Program-made: the position numbers and the translations under genes
Assembly (NCBI GenBank): GCA_036381495.1
Contig: DASVCS010000123.1
Span: forward strand, 111,174 to 175,173
Direction: 5' to 3'
Source of the DNA: DASVCS01 sp036381495
GTDB lineage: Bacteria > Gemmatimonadota > Gemmatimonadetes > Longimicrobiales > RSA9
DNA: 64,000 bases
Shown: positions 15,734 to 24,614 of the stretch, in pieces
Numbering within the stretch: the stretch's first letter is position 1
Layout: every line of letters begins with the position of its first letter
The notes under the pieces: model-generated
Told to the model about the DNA's origin: nothing
What the model saw: only the letters and a program-made list of their open reading frames with translations
Database searches by the model: none

Positions 15734-17629
15734 ATGAAGACATCCACGACGCACGTCAGTGAGCGTGAAGCCCGCGCGGTCGCCGAGGCGGCTCGCGAGA
15801 AGGAGTGGGTGAAGCCGAGCTTCATGCGCGAGCTCTTCCTCGGGCGGCTGCGCCTCGATCTGATCGAGTCGGTCGCGCCGCCGGACCCCGATGCGGAGGC
15901 CCGGACGGCGGCGTTCCTCTCCCGTCTGGAACCCTTCCTGTACGACAAGGTCGACCCCTCGGAGATCGAGCGGACGGGCCGCATCCCGCCGCACGTCATC
16001 GATGGCCTCAGGGAGCTGGGCGCCTTCGGGATGAAGATCCCGCTCGAGTACGGCGGCCTCGGCCTCTCGCAGCGGGGCTACAACCATGCGATCGCCCGCA
16101 TCAGCACGCGGTGCGCCGCGCTCGGCGTGTGGCTCTCGGCGCACCAGTCGATCGGGGTGCCGCAACCGCTCAAGATGTTCGGGACCGATGAGCAGAAGCG
16201 GAAGTACCTCCCCCGGCTGGCGCAGGGTGCCATCTCGGCGTTCGCGCTGACGGAGCCGGACGTGGGCTCCGACCCGGCGCGGATGAGCGCGACCGCGGAG
16301 CCGACCGAGGATGGCGACTTCGTCCTGAACGGCGAGAAGTTGTGGTGCACGAACGGGCCGGTCGCGGACGTGATGGTGGTCATGGCGCGGACGCCCGCGC
16401 GGGACGGGAACGCGAGGCGCGGGATCACCGCATTCATCGTCGAGAGCGACTGGCCGGGCGTCGAAGTCGTCCACCGCTGCGAGTTCATGGGGTTGCGCGG
16501 GATCGAGAACGGCGTGATCCGGTTCCGCAACGTGCGGGTCCCGCGCGAGAACGTCCTGTGGGGCGAGGGGAAGGGGTTGAAGCTCGCGCTGATCACGCTC
16601 AACACCGGCCGACTCACGATCCCGGCCACGTGCACGGCGGCCGGCAAGTGGTGCCTACGCGTGGCGCGCGAGTGGAGCATCGAGCGCAAGCAGTGGGGCG
16701 CGCCGATCGGGAAGCACGATGCGATCGCGCAGAAGCTCGGCGAGATGGCGGGCCTGACCTTCGCGATGGAATCGATCTCCGAGCTCTCGGCGGCCATGGC
16801 CGATGCCGGCGACTACGACATCCGGCTCGAGGCCGCGGTCGCGAAGATGTTCAATTCGGAGGCCGCCTGGCGCGTCGTGGACGAGACCATGCAGATCCGT
16901 GGCGGCCGGGGCTACGAGACGGCCGAATCGCTGGCCGCACGCGGCGAGGAGCCGATCCCGGTCGAACGCGCGATGCGCGACCTGCGGATCAACATGATCT
17001 TCGAGGGTTCGAGCGAAATCATGCGCCTCTTCATCGCGCGCGAGGCGGTGGATCCGCACATCCAGCGAGCCGGCGCGCTGTTCGAGCCCGAATCGTCGCT
17101 GGGCGCGAAGGCCCGGAGCGCGCTCGGGCTCGCCGTGCACATGTCCGGCTGGTACGCCGGCAACGTCATCGGCTGGGGACACTGGCCTCGCTACGCCGAC
17201 TTCGGCCCGCTGGCACCACACCTCCGCTACGCCGACCGCACCGCGCGCCGGCTCGCGCGGACGCTCGCATTCCTCATGGCACGCCACGGCCCGGCGCTCG
17301 AAAAGCGGCAGGCGCTGCTCTTCCGCCTCGTCGACGTGGGCGCCGAGCTCTTCGCCATGGCCGCGACCTGCGTCCGCGCCAACGCGTCGTACCGGTCCAA
17401 CCCGAGCGAGCGCGGACCACTGGTCCTGGCCGATCTCTTCTGCCGCGGCGCACGGCGCCGCATTGCCCGGCACTTCGATGCCGTCGCGCACAACGACGAC
17501 GTCTTCACCTACCGGGTCGCGCAGCAGGTCCTGGCCGGTGAGCACCGTTGGGTCGAGGAGGGGCTGGGCGTGCCGGAAGCGCCCGCGTCCGCCGTTCCCG
17601 TGGCCCGGACGCTCGAAGCCGCCGGCTAG
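15734..17629 (+). CDS. long acyl-CoA dehydrogenase with C-terminal extension
   Basis: 631 residues, like the longer VLCAD/ACAD9-type enzymes rather than the 380-residue forms. The catalytic core covers about residues 70-440: FALTEPDVGSDPARMSA for flavin and substrate binding, LWCTNGPVADVMVVMAR, and INMIFEGSSEIMRLFIARE, where the Glu in FEGSSE is the likely base. The remaining about 180 residues form an alpha-helical extension of the kind that allows membrane association in the VLCAD group. It has its own predicted promoter. With its neighbour it points to fatty-acid or branched acyl catabolism, but no thiolase or hydratase genes are nearby. Confidence 0.93.
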   Translation: MKTSTTHVSEREARAVAEAAREKEWVKPSFMRELFLGRLRLDLIESVAPPDPDAEARTAAFLSRLEPFLYDKVDPSEIERTGRIPPHVIDGLRELGAFGMKIPLEYGGLGLSQRGYNHAIARISTRCAALGVWLSAHQSIGVPQPLKMFGTDEQKRKYLPRLAQGAISAFALTEPDVGSDPARMSATAEPTEDGDFVLNGEKLWCTNGPVADVMVVMARTPARDGNARRGITAFIVESDWPGVEVVHRCEFMGLRGIENGVIRFRNVRVPRENVLWGEGKGLKLALITLNTGRLTIPATCTAAGKWCLRVAREWSIERKQWGAPIGKHDAIAQKLGEMAGLTFAMESISELSAAMADAGDYDIRLEAAVAKMFNSEAAWRVVDETMQIRGGRGYETAESLAARGEEPIPVERAMRDLRINMIFEGSSEIMRLFIAREAVDPHIQRAGALFEPESSLGAKARSALGLAVHMSGWYAGNVIGWGHWPRYADFGPLAPHLRYADRTARRLARTLAFLMARHGPALEKRQALLFRLVDVGAELFAMAATCVRANASYRSNPSERGPLVLADLFCRGARRRIARHFDAVAHNDDVFTYRVAQQVLAGEHRWVEEGLGVPEAPASAVPVARTLEAAG

Positions 17630-17699
17630 CGGTCCGCCGTCATTCTGTCGTGTTCGCGTGCCGCTGAGCATCGACATCGCCGAGCGGCCCACGGGGTCC

Positions 17700-17728
17700 T
17701 TGCCATCCCGGTACCGTCCGGGTAAACT
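17700..17728 (+). promoter_or_regulatory. promoter of the AraC-type regulator
   Basis: TTGCCA (17700-17705), 17-base spacer, TAAACT (17723-17728), 42 bases before ATG 17770. Confidence 0.5.
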
Positions 17729-17769
17729 TGTCTTGCCGGTAGCGGTGGTCATTCCACCAGGGTCGCCCC

Positions 17770-18561
17770 ATGGCGCTCATCGCGGCACTCCTTCCGGATC
17801 ACGCGGATCGTGAGTCTCTGCGGGCGGCGGCCCCGCCGCACACGGTGGCGTGGGCCGAGTCGTGGCATGAACTCAACGGTCTGGTGCGGCGCGAGCCGGT
17901 GGCAGCCATCGTCGCCGACCTCCACTCGGAGCAACGCAAAGACGGCGTCCTGCGCGTGCTTCGCTTCTCGGAACGCTACCCCCTCACCCCCGTCCTCGTC
18001 TGGGGCGATCTCGATGGTCGCGAGCTCTACCGTGCAGGCAAGGCCGGCGCGACCGACGTCATCCTCTCGCACGATGCCGATGATCCGGTCCTCGTGACCG
18101 AACTGCTCGACTATACGCTGCGCGATGGCCTGGCCGCCGCGGTCGACCGCCGGCTCCGGGGTCGCATCGCCGAGGAGGCCCGCGAACTCGTGCGCTTCGC
18201 CGTCGAGGGCATCCCGGACCAGCTCCAGGTCCCGCGCCTCGCCGCGGCTCGCAACGTCTCCGTCTCGACGCTCGAGCGCCGCTGCGAAGGCTGGGGACTC
18301 CCCACGCCCGGCCGACTCCTCCTCTGGCTCCGGGTCCTCTACGGACTCCGCTGGCTCCTCGAACCCGGCCGCAGCGTCGAGTCCGTCGCGGCTCAACTCG
18401 GCTACTCGTCGGGCGCGGCCTTCCGCCGGGCGATCCGGGCGACCGTCGGCGAACGACCCTCGCCGTTGCGCAACGACGCGGCATTCGAGGCGGCGCTGGA
18501 CCGGTTCGTCGCCGAGTGTCCCGGCGACGGCGTGTTCCGGCGCCTCTCGACGACGGGATGA
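17770..18561 (+). CDS. AraC-type transcriptional regulator with receiver-like N-terminus
   Basis: 263 residues. The C-terminal part (about 165-245) is an AraC/XylS double helix-turn-helix; the second helix pair reads SVESVAAQLGYSSGAAFRRAI, a close match to the family signature. The N-terminal about 120 residues look like a CheY-type receiver: the strand AAIVADLHSE carries a plausible phospho-Asp, and AGKAGATDVIL resembles the receiver's conserved Lys region, though the switch Ser/Thr is unclear. No cognate kinase is adjacent; the stand-alone HisKA protein is 4 kb away on the other strand. A TPR gene follows after four bases, so the two are co-transcribed. The target genes are unknown. Confidence 0.8.
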   Translation: MALIAALLPDHADRESLRAAAPPHTVAWAESWHELNGLVRREPVAAIVADLHSEQRKDGVLRVLRFSERYPLTPVLVWGDLDGRELYRAGKAGATDVILSHDADDPVLVTELLDYTLRDGLAAAVDRRLRGRIAEEARELVRFAVEGIPDQLQVPRLAAARNVSVSTLERRCEGWGLPTPGRLLLWLRVLYGLRWLLEPGRSVESVAAQLGYSSGAAFRRAIRATVGERPSPLRNDAAFEAALDRFVAECPGDGVFRRLSTTG

Positions 18562-18565
18562 ACCC

Positions 18566-19732
18566 ATGGGCCGCTACGACCGCGTCTCCCCGCTGCCCCC
18601 ACCCGACCGCAGTCGTGTCTTCCCCGCCTGGGCGGTCCTGCGTGACCTCGAGGGCCGCGAGCGCGACGCGGACATGGCGCGCAGAGTCCGACTGCGTTTC
18701 ATGGCGCTTCGGCCCGTGCTCCGGCTCGTGCGGCACGGCATCGATCGGGTGCCGCGCGAGTCGCTCGAACGCCAGATCGATGGCGTGCGGGAGGAACTCG
18801 GCCAGCTCTCCGCGCGCGACCCGGAGCGGGCGCGGCTGGCGCGGTTCCTCCGGCGGATCCGGCACCCGACGCCGCTCACGCTGGCGACCGCGACGCTCGA
18901 TCTGGGCGAAGCGGCCGAGGCGGCGGAGCACTATCACGGCGCCGAAGAGCTCTACTTCGCGGCGTTGCAGGTCGCGACGGCGTACCGGCTCGAGCCGGAG
19001 CAGGTGATTGCGCTGCGCCTGCTCGGCCGCATCTGCCGCAAGGCGGCACGCTCCGAGGATGCGCGTCGTTTCTGCCGCGAAGCGGCCGAACTCGCGTTGC
19101 GGCTCGGTGACCGGCGACAGTGGGCGATCGCGATGGACGGGCTCGGCGCGACGTTGCGGCAGGACGGCGATGCGGCGGGGGCGCTCCGGATCCACGAGGA
19201 GATCCTGGCCCGCGGGCGCCAATGGTCCGATGACGAGGTCCTCGCCGAAGGGCTTTGTGGACTCTGCCGCGCCGAAGCCGAGACCGGCGATCCGCAGCGC
19301 GCCATCGAGTACGGCTGGACCGCCGTCGGCCGGGCCGCGCGCGACGAGCAGCTCGATACTGCGCTGAGCTGCCTGGGCGCCGCCTTCCTCCAGGTCGGGC
19401 TCTACCCCGCGGCCGCACGCTGCCACTGGATCGTGGCGAACCGTGCCAGCCGGCTGGCCGTTCGCGCACAGGCGCGCGTCGATCTCGCGACGGTCGCCGC
19501 CCGCGCCGGGCAGGCCGATGCCGCCCGCGACCACCTGCGGGACGCGATCCGGTTGGCGAAGAAGCACGGCCACCATGAGATCCTGCGACACGCCGAGGCG
19601 CTGCTCACGGTGCTCGAACACACGCCCGACGGCTCCATCGGCGCGCCGCCGACGGCCGCGCCCGGCGAGAGCGCTCGCCGCATTGCCGCGGAAGTCGAGA
19701 CCTTCGGGCAGGCGCTGGTCCCCGCGCGGTGA
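18566..19732 (+). CDS. tetratricopeptide-repeat protein
   Basis: 388 residues, no signal peptide, so cytoplasmic. From about residue 110 the sequence consists of paired helices of TPR type, for example the units around YHGAEELYFAALQVATAYRL, ARRFCREAAELALRLGDRR and AARDHLRDAIRLAKKHGHH. The first about 100 residues are basic and helical without a known domain. It starts four bases after the AraC-type regulator and is translated in a different frame. TPR proteins mediate protein contacts; here it may modulate the regulator. No enzyme motif was found. Confidence 0.8.
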   Translation: MGRYDRVSPLPPPDRSRVFPAWAVLRDLEGRERDADMARRVRLRFMALRPVLRLVRHGIDRVPRESLERQIDGVREELGQLSARDPERARLARFLRRIRHPTPLTLATATLDLGEAAEAAEHYHGAEELYFAALQVATAYRLEPEQVIALRLLGRICRKAARSEDARRFCREAAELALRLGDRRQWAIAMDGLGATLRQDGDAAGALRIHEEILARGRQWSDDEVLAEGLCGLCRAEAETGDPQRAIEYGWTAVGRAARDEQLDTALSCLGAAFLQVGLYPAAARCHWIVANRASRLAVRAQARVDLATVAARAGQADAARDHLRDAIRLAKKHGHHEILRHAEALLTVLEHTPDGSIGAPPTAAPGESARRIAAEVETFGQALVPAR

Positions 19733-19864
19733 GGCGCCGCGGGGGCAGGGCTGGCCCTGGCGCAACCTCGCACTTAGATTCCCGGCCACCCGGCGGCCAT
19801 CGTGCCGGAGCCGGGCGCTCTCTCCCAGATTCGCCATCCTAACGGATTCCGACGCGAGGTCCAT

Positions 19865-22642
19865 TTGGGTCGTCGAATCTTTGCGTACCTGATCGCGATC
19901 CTCTCGTTCGTTCGGCCGATCGCGGCGCAGCAGCGCCCGTACGTGGATCCATTGCTGCGGCGGTTGCTGCGTCCGGACGCGCGTGCCGCGCTCGCCCGTG
20001 CCGCCGCCGGCGGCGGGGAGATCGGGGCGCTCCCGTTTTCCGCCGCGCTCTCGTTCGACCGCCCGGCCGGGGACGCGGTGCGGGTCGGCGTGCTGGTCCG
20101 GCTGCGTGAGCCGTTGCCCGCGGCGCTGGCGGCCCTGCGCGGGGCGGGCGCGGAGATCGGCACGGTCATCGGAGACATCGCGACGGCACGCGTGCCGATC
20201 GAGGGGCTGGCCGCGCTGGCCAGTGCGCCGGAGCTGGTACGGCTCGATGCGGCGAAGCGGCTGCGCCCGAACAACGACCAGAGCATGGCGGCGATCCGCG
20301 CCGATGAGGTGCGGCATCGCGAGGGTTCGTTGTGGCTCGGCCACGCGGGACACGGCGTGATCATCGGCATCTACGACACGGGCATCGATTACGGGCACGA
20401 GGACTTCCTGGACGGGAGCGGCCGGTCGCGGCTCCTGGGGTTGTGGGATCAGACGACCGATGGCACGCCGCCGCCGGGGTTCTACTATGGCCACCTGTGC
20501 GATGTCGCATCCCTCGAAGCCGGGAGCTGTCCCGAACAGGATGTGGCCGGACACGGGACGCACGTGGCCGGGACCGCCGCGGGCGATGGCTCCGGGACCG
20601 ACAGCGATGCTCCGGCCTACCGCTACGCCGGTGTCGCGCCCGCTGCCGACCTGCTCGTGGTCAAGGGCGGCAATTCGAGTTTCGACAGCAACGCGATCAT
20701 CGACGGCGTGAGCTGGATCTTCCAGGTAGCGGATTCACTCGGCCGTCCGGCGGTGGTCAACCTCTCACTGGGGGGTGCGGCCGGCGCGCACGACGGCACC
20801 TCGCTGTTCGAGGAAGCGCTGGACGACCTCTCGGGTGCCGGCCGCATCGTGGTCGTGGCGGCGGGGAACGACGGCGCGAACCGGGACACGGGTTCCGGGG
20901 TCGAGCCGCGGCTGATCCACGCGATGGCGACGCCCACCACGGGCGGTACGACCGATTTCGAGGTCACGATCCCGCGCTACGGGTCGAGGCCGGGAGCGTG
21001 CAACGACCTGCTCCTCATCGACCTGTGGTACGAGGGCACGGATACGCTGGATCTCACGGTGATCCGGCCCGACGGGAGCAGCGTTACAGCCGCTCATGGC
21101 GAGCTCATCGTCGAGGACGGCGCCTACGGCGAGGTCTTCATCGACAACGCCTCCAGCGGTACGGACCCCGCGAACGGGGACTCCGAAGCGTTCATCGTGG
21201 TCAGCGATTGCGGCGATGCGCCGCCGCGGGACGGCACCTGGACGTTGCGCGTGGGCGCGACCGCCATGCATTCGGGGCTGCCCGTGCACCTCTGGTTGAA
21301 CAGCGATCTCGGCGGGTTCCCGGTGGCGCGCGGTGCGAGCGCAAACTTCACGAACAGCCACACCGTTTCGATCCCGGGGACCGCACGGGAGGTGGTGACG
21401 GTCGGCGCATTCGTGACACGGGTCTGTTGGCCGGCGCGGTCGGAGCAACAGTACTGCCTGAGAGATCCGAACGGGATCGGCGACATCGCCCGCTTCTCGG
21501 GCGCCGGTCCGACCCGGGATGGCCGGCTGAAGCCCGAGATCAGTGCGCCCGGCGCCGCCATCGTTTCGACGCTCTCTCGCGCCATCGATGCGGATCCGGC
21601 CCTGATCTCTCCCGATGGCGAGCACGTCGTGAACCTCGGCACCAGCATGGCGACGCCGCACGTGACGGGCGCGATCGCCGTCCTGCTCCAGCGCGCGCCC
21701 GACCTCGAACCCGCGGAGGTCAAGGCACTGCTCCGCGAGGGCGCGGCGCAGGACCGGTTCACGAGCGCGTCCTACACCGGCGAGCCGGCGGGCGCGCCCA
21801 ACAACCAGTGGGGGTACGGCAAACTGGACGTCCGCGGCGCGCTCGACGCGCTCGGCCCCCTGGCGCCGGCCACGCTCCTCGTGGATGCCGCGCCGCTGCC
21901 GCCCGTGGGCGCGGCCGCGAGCGTGGCGGGAACGCGGTTCCCGCTCATGCGATTCCGACTCCGGACCGCCGGCACGGAGGCGATTCGCCTGCTCGGGCTC
22001 GGCCTCGACGTCAGGGGCGAGGATCCGGAGGCGATGTTGCTCCTGATCCGCGACCTCGATCACGACGCGGTCGCGGATGCCGGCGAGCCCGTCATCGCGG
22101 AGGCGGCCGTGGCGATCCCTGCCGACCACCCCGCGCCGATCCGGTTCACGCCCCACGCATTCGACGTCGCGCCAGCCGACTCCGCTTCCTTGCTCGCGAT
22201 CATTGAAGTCAGCGGCAAGGTCCCCAACGGGACCGAGTTCCGCGCGACGCACCAGTCGACGGATGTGATCGCCGTGGGACTGCACTCCGGCGCGGTCGAC
22301 GTGCGCGCGCCTGCCTCCGCCATCGCCTCCCTCCCGTTCCGCACGTCCGTGCTTCGCGCGGGCGAGATCTTCGCGCTGAGCGAGAACCCGGTCCGGTCCA
22401 ACCGCGTCGTCTTCAACTTCAGTGAACGGCCGGAGCTGGCGGGCGTCTACACCCTCGGCGGCGGCCGTGTCGCGGATCTGCTCGCCCGGATGACCGGCGA
22501 TGGCCGGGTCGAGTGGGACCTGACCAACGACCGCGGCGCGCCGGTCGCGGCCGGCGTCTATCTCGTCGTCTTCGATGTCGCGGGCCGGCTCGTGCGCCGG
22601 AAACTCTTCATCGTCCGCCCCGCGATCCCGGGAGGGCAGTAG
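19865..22642 (+). CDS. secreted subtilisin-like serine protease (S8) with FlgD-like C-terminal domain
   Basis: 925 residues from the TTG at 19865, which has GCGAGG upstream and gives a clean signal peptide (MGRRIFAYLIAILSFVRPIAAQ). Upstream in-frame GTG 19802 would add 21 polar residues and is less likely. The catalytic triad is visible: D171 in GIYDTGIDYGHEDF, H230 in GHGTHVAGTAAG and S594 in LGTSMATPHVTGA. A large insert separates His and Ser, with a PA-like or beta domain. The last about 80 residues (ENPVRSNRVVFNF ... GAPVAAGVYLVVFDVAGRLV) match a FlgD-like Ig fold of the kind found at the C-terminus of exported proteins in the Bacteroidota/Gemmatimonadota sphere. The PorV-like gene follows after five bases. 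Confidence 0.93.
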   Translation: MGRRIFAYLIAILSFVRPIAAQQRPYVDPLLRRLLRPDARAALARAAAGGGEIGALPFSAALSFDRPAGDAVRVGVLVRLREPLPAALAALRGAGAEIGTVIGDIATARVPIEGLAALASAPELVRLDAAKRLRPNNDQSMAAIRADEVRHREGSLWLGHAGHGVIIGIYDTGIDYGHEDFLDGSGRSRLLGLWDQTTDGTPPPGFYYGHLCDVASLEAGSCPEQDVAGHGTHVAGTAAGDGSGTDSDAPAYRYAGVAPAADLLVVKGGNSSFDSNAIIDGVSWIFQVADSLGRPAVVNLSLGGAAGAHDGTSLFEEALDDLSGAGRIVVVAAGNDGANRDTGSGVEPRLIHAMATPTTGGTTDFEVTIPRYGSRPGACNDLLLIDLWYEGTDTLDLTVIRPDGSSVTAAHGELIVEDGAYGEVFIDNASSGTDPANGDSEAFIVVSDCGDAPPRDGTWTLRVGATAMHSGLPVHLWLNSDLGGFPVARGASANFTNSHTVSIPGTAREVVTVGAFVTRVCWPARSEQQYCLRDPNGIGDIARFSGAGPTRDGRLKPEISAPGAAIVSTLSRAIDADPALISPDGEHVVNLGTSMATPHVTGAIAVLLQRAPDLEPAEVKALLREGAAQDRFTSASYTGEPAGAPNNQWGYGKLDVRGALDALGPLAPATLLVDAAPLPPVGAAASVAGTRFPLMRFRLRTAGTEAIRLLGLGLDVRGEDPEAMLLLIRDLDHDAVADAGEPVIAEAAVAIPADHPAPIRFTPHAFDVAPADSASLLAIIEVSGKVPNGTEFRATHQSTDVIAVGLHSGAVDVRAPASAIASLPFRTSVLRAGEIFALSENPVRSNRVVFNFSERPELAGVYTLGGGRVADLLARMTGDGRVEWDLTNDRGAPVAAGVYLVVFDVAGRLVRRKLFIVRPAIPGGQ

Positions 22643-22647
22643 CGCAT

Positions 22648-23622
22648 ATGTTCTATCGACTGCGGCGCATGACCTCACCCGGCCTCCTGGCCGCCACCTT
22701 CGGCCTGCCCGCCTCCGCCCTCGCGCAGGACGGCATCGGCACCACCGGCGCACCCGTGTTGCAGTTCCTCGCCGGGAGCCGCGCGGCCGCCTTCTCCGGC
22801 GCCTACACCGCCGCGATCGCGGATGCGGACGCGCTCTTCTACAACCCCGCGGGCGCGGCCGGCCTCGATGGCGCGGTCAGTCTGTCCTATCAGCGACACG
22901 TCGAGGACATCGCCTTCGGCTCGATCGCCGGTGTCCTCGCCGTCGGCCCCGTCGCGCTCGGCCTCGGCGCCGCATACTTCGATGCCGGCGAGGTCCCCGT
23001 CACCGTACCCGACCCCGCTTACGGCGGCGAGCGCGGGCGCGAAACCGGCGAGACCGCCGCCGCGCGCGAGAGCGCCGTGCGACTCGCCGCCGCCCTGCCA
23101 CTCGGGCGCTTCCACATCGGTGCAGCCGCAGGCTTCGTGTCCAGCGACCTGGCAGGCATCACCCGCTCCGCGCCGATCTTCGACCTCGGCGCCCAGTTCG
23201 TGCTCGATCGCGTCACCCTCGGCGCGTCGCTCCGTAACCTCGGCGGCGACATGACGGGCGCCGACGCACAGGACACCCCGCTCCCCACGGAGCTCCGGGC
23301 GGGCGCCATGCTCGAACTCGCCGGAACCCGGGGACTCGGAGTTCGGCTCGCGGCCGACGTCATCTCGGATATCCGCGCCGGTACCGCGACCGTCGCGGGC
23401 GGCGTCGAAGCCGGGATCCTCCCCGGCGCGACACGCCGGCTGAGCGCCGTCGCCCGCGTCGGGCTCGACACCGAGGGCCAGGGCGATGGCGGGCTCGGTG
23501 CGATCCGCGTCGGCGGCGGCATCGCGCTCGACGACTTCGCCGTCGACTACACGTACCAGCAGCTCGATTTCTTCGGCGCGATCCACCGATTCGGCATCCG
23601 CTGGAGTCGCGCGCCTCGTTGA
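22648..23622 (+). CDS. PorV/PorQ-type outer membrane barrel protein
   Basis: 324 residues. The signal peptide ends at ASALAQ, followed by GTTGAPVLQFLAGSRAAAFSGAYTA and DADALFYNPAGAAGL, the N-terminal signature of PorV/PorQ (UPF0164, FadL-related) barrels. The rest alternates strand-like segments and ends in an aromatic-containing strand (HRFGIRWSRAPR). In Bacteroidota, PorV shuttles type IX secretion cargo at the outer membrane. Here it is coupled to the upstream protease: its Shine-Dalgarno (GGGAGGG) overlaps the protease stop, and the gap is five bases. Whether a full type IX system exists in this organism cannot be told from this window. Confidence 0.85.
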   Translation: MFYRLRRMTSPGLLAATFGLPASALAQDGIGTTGAPVLQFLAGSRAAAFSGAYTAAIADADALFYNPAGAAGLDGAVSLSYQRHVEDIAFGSIAGVLAVGPVALGLGAAYFDAGEVPVTVPDPAYGGERGRETGETAAARESAVRLAAALPLGRFHIGAAAGFVSSDLAGITRSAPIFDLGAQFVLDRVTLGASLRNLGGDMTGADAQDTPLPTELRAGAMLELAGTRGLGVRLAADVISDIRAGTATVAGGVEAGILPGATRRLSAVARVGLDTEGQGDGGLGAIRVGGGIALDDFAVDYTYQQLDFFGAIHRFGIRWSRAPR

Positions 23623-23629
23623 GCCCGTC

Positions 23630-23869
23630 TCAGGAGAGTGCATCGCGCTTGCCGCGCGCCACCTCCCGGACCCAGAGTTGATAGTCGATCGCCGCCGTGA
23701 GCGCGGCCTCGATGCTGCGCACCACATCCCGCTCGCCCACCTCGGTCCGCGCTCGCTCGACCAGTCGAGCGTCCAGCAGGAAGGTGAACGGACGGCGGTC
23801 CGGCGGTCCGGACCGCCGCCGCCGCACCTTCGCGCCTACGCCGTCGCCGCCCGCGCCGTTTCCGCTCAT
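23630..23869 (-). CDS. small ribbon-helix-helix-like protein, possible orphan antitoxin
   Basis: 79 residues from ATG 23869. After a basic, Gly-rich leader it reads RPFTFLLDARLVERARTEVG, a beta strand plus helix arrangement like VapB/MetJ-type ribbon-helix-helix proteins, followed by a second helix (VRSIEAALTAAIDYQLWVREVARGK). In such proteins this region dimerises and binds DNA. No PIN-type toxin or other partner gene is adjacent on the same strand, so it would be an orphan. The start is uncertain, as another ATG lies at 23974 in a low-complexity stretch. Confidence 0.5.
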   Translation of the reverse strand: MSGNGAGGDGVGAKVRRRRSGPPDRRPFTFLLDARLVERARTEVGERDVVRSIEAALTAAIDYQLWVREVARGKRDALS

Positions 23870-24007
23870 ACCTCGGCTCCCCCGTGCTCGTGTGCCTGCG
23901 TACGCCGGTGCGCCGCCGCCTGCGGCCGCGCTCCCGGGAGATCGTAGGCGAAGGTGCAGGGGCGGCCTGGGCACTGCGATAGCGGGATCGGCCCGCCGCT
24001 GCGACGC

Positions 24008-24036
24008 TTGCCAGCAGCGGGCGGTTGCGGCATCTT
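24008..24036 (+). promoter_or_regulatory. promoter placing the transcription start at the ATG (leaderless)
   Basis: TTGCCA (24008-24013), 17-base spacer, CATCTT (24031-24036). Six bases then separate the -10 from ATG 24043, so the messenger would begin at or next to the start codon. No Shine-Dalgarno is present. Confidence 0.5.
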
Positions 24037-24042
24037 TCGGGT

Positions 24043-24423
24043 ATGGACTCGAAGCGCAAGGAACTGATCGTCGTCGGTGACCGCGTCCTCATCGCGCCGG
24101 AGGAAGGGGAGGACCGGAGCAGAGTCGGCCTGTACCTGCCGGCAACGGCCGTGGACAACCAGGCAGTGCAGGGCGGAACCGTCGTGGCCGCCGGGCCCGG
24201 GACACCGATTTCCGCGCCGACGGAACTGAACGAAGAGCCGTGGAAGATCGGGAGCGGTGAGGCACGATACCTGCCCGTACAGGCGCGGGTCGGGGACTAC
24301 GCGATCTTCTTCCGCCGGGCGGCCGTCGACATCACGTTCGAGGAGAAGAAGTATCTCGTCGTCCCGCAGGCCGCGATCCTGGTGCTGGTCCGCGAGCCTT
24401 ACGCCGAGGACGAACCGTGGTAG
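24043..24423 (+). CDS. GroES-fold (Cpn10-like) protein
   Basis: 126 residues, slightly longer than classical GroES (about 97). The N-terminal half reads VVGDRVLIAPEEGEDRSRVG, then LYLP and GTVVAAGPG, which follow the Cpn10 pattern of the first strand, the mobile-loop position and the dome-proximal strand. The C-terminal part (KKYLVVPQAAILVLV) matches the last strand. The mobile loop is shorter and the middle carries an insertion, so it may be a divergent relative rather than the main GroEL partner; no groEL is adjacent. A promoter directly at the start codon suggests a leaderless transcript. Confidence 0.8.
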   Translation: MDSKRKELIVVGDRVLIAPEEGEDRSRVGLYLPATAVDNQAVQGGTVVAAGPGTPISAPTELNEEPWKIGSGEARYLPVQARVGDYAIFFRRAAVDITFEEKKYLVVPQAAILVLVREPYAEDEPW

Positions 24424-24614
24424 GCGTGCCGCGCGCCGGATCCTGCTGAGTCCGGCGCCGACAAGAGGCATCAGCCAGCGGCCCCGCTCGTCGGGGCCGT
24501 TCTCGTTCAAGAACCGTCTCGCGCGAGACGATACTCAGAATCGCGGCCGCGCGTCCAGGCGGCGCCGCGGCACGAGGATGGGTTCGCGAACGAGGCGATG
24601 ATGGGGACTCCGGA

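Noticed and set aside
18059..20563. A minus-strand frame of over 800 codons spanning the TPR and protease genes.
   Set aside because: It crosses the ends of several clear plus-strand genes and shows no protein features.
23630..23869. A full toxin-antitoxin module.
   Set aside because: No toxin-like gene lies beside the ribbon-helix-helix-like protein.
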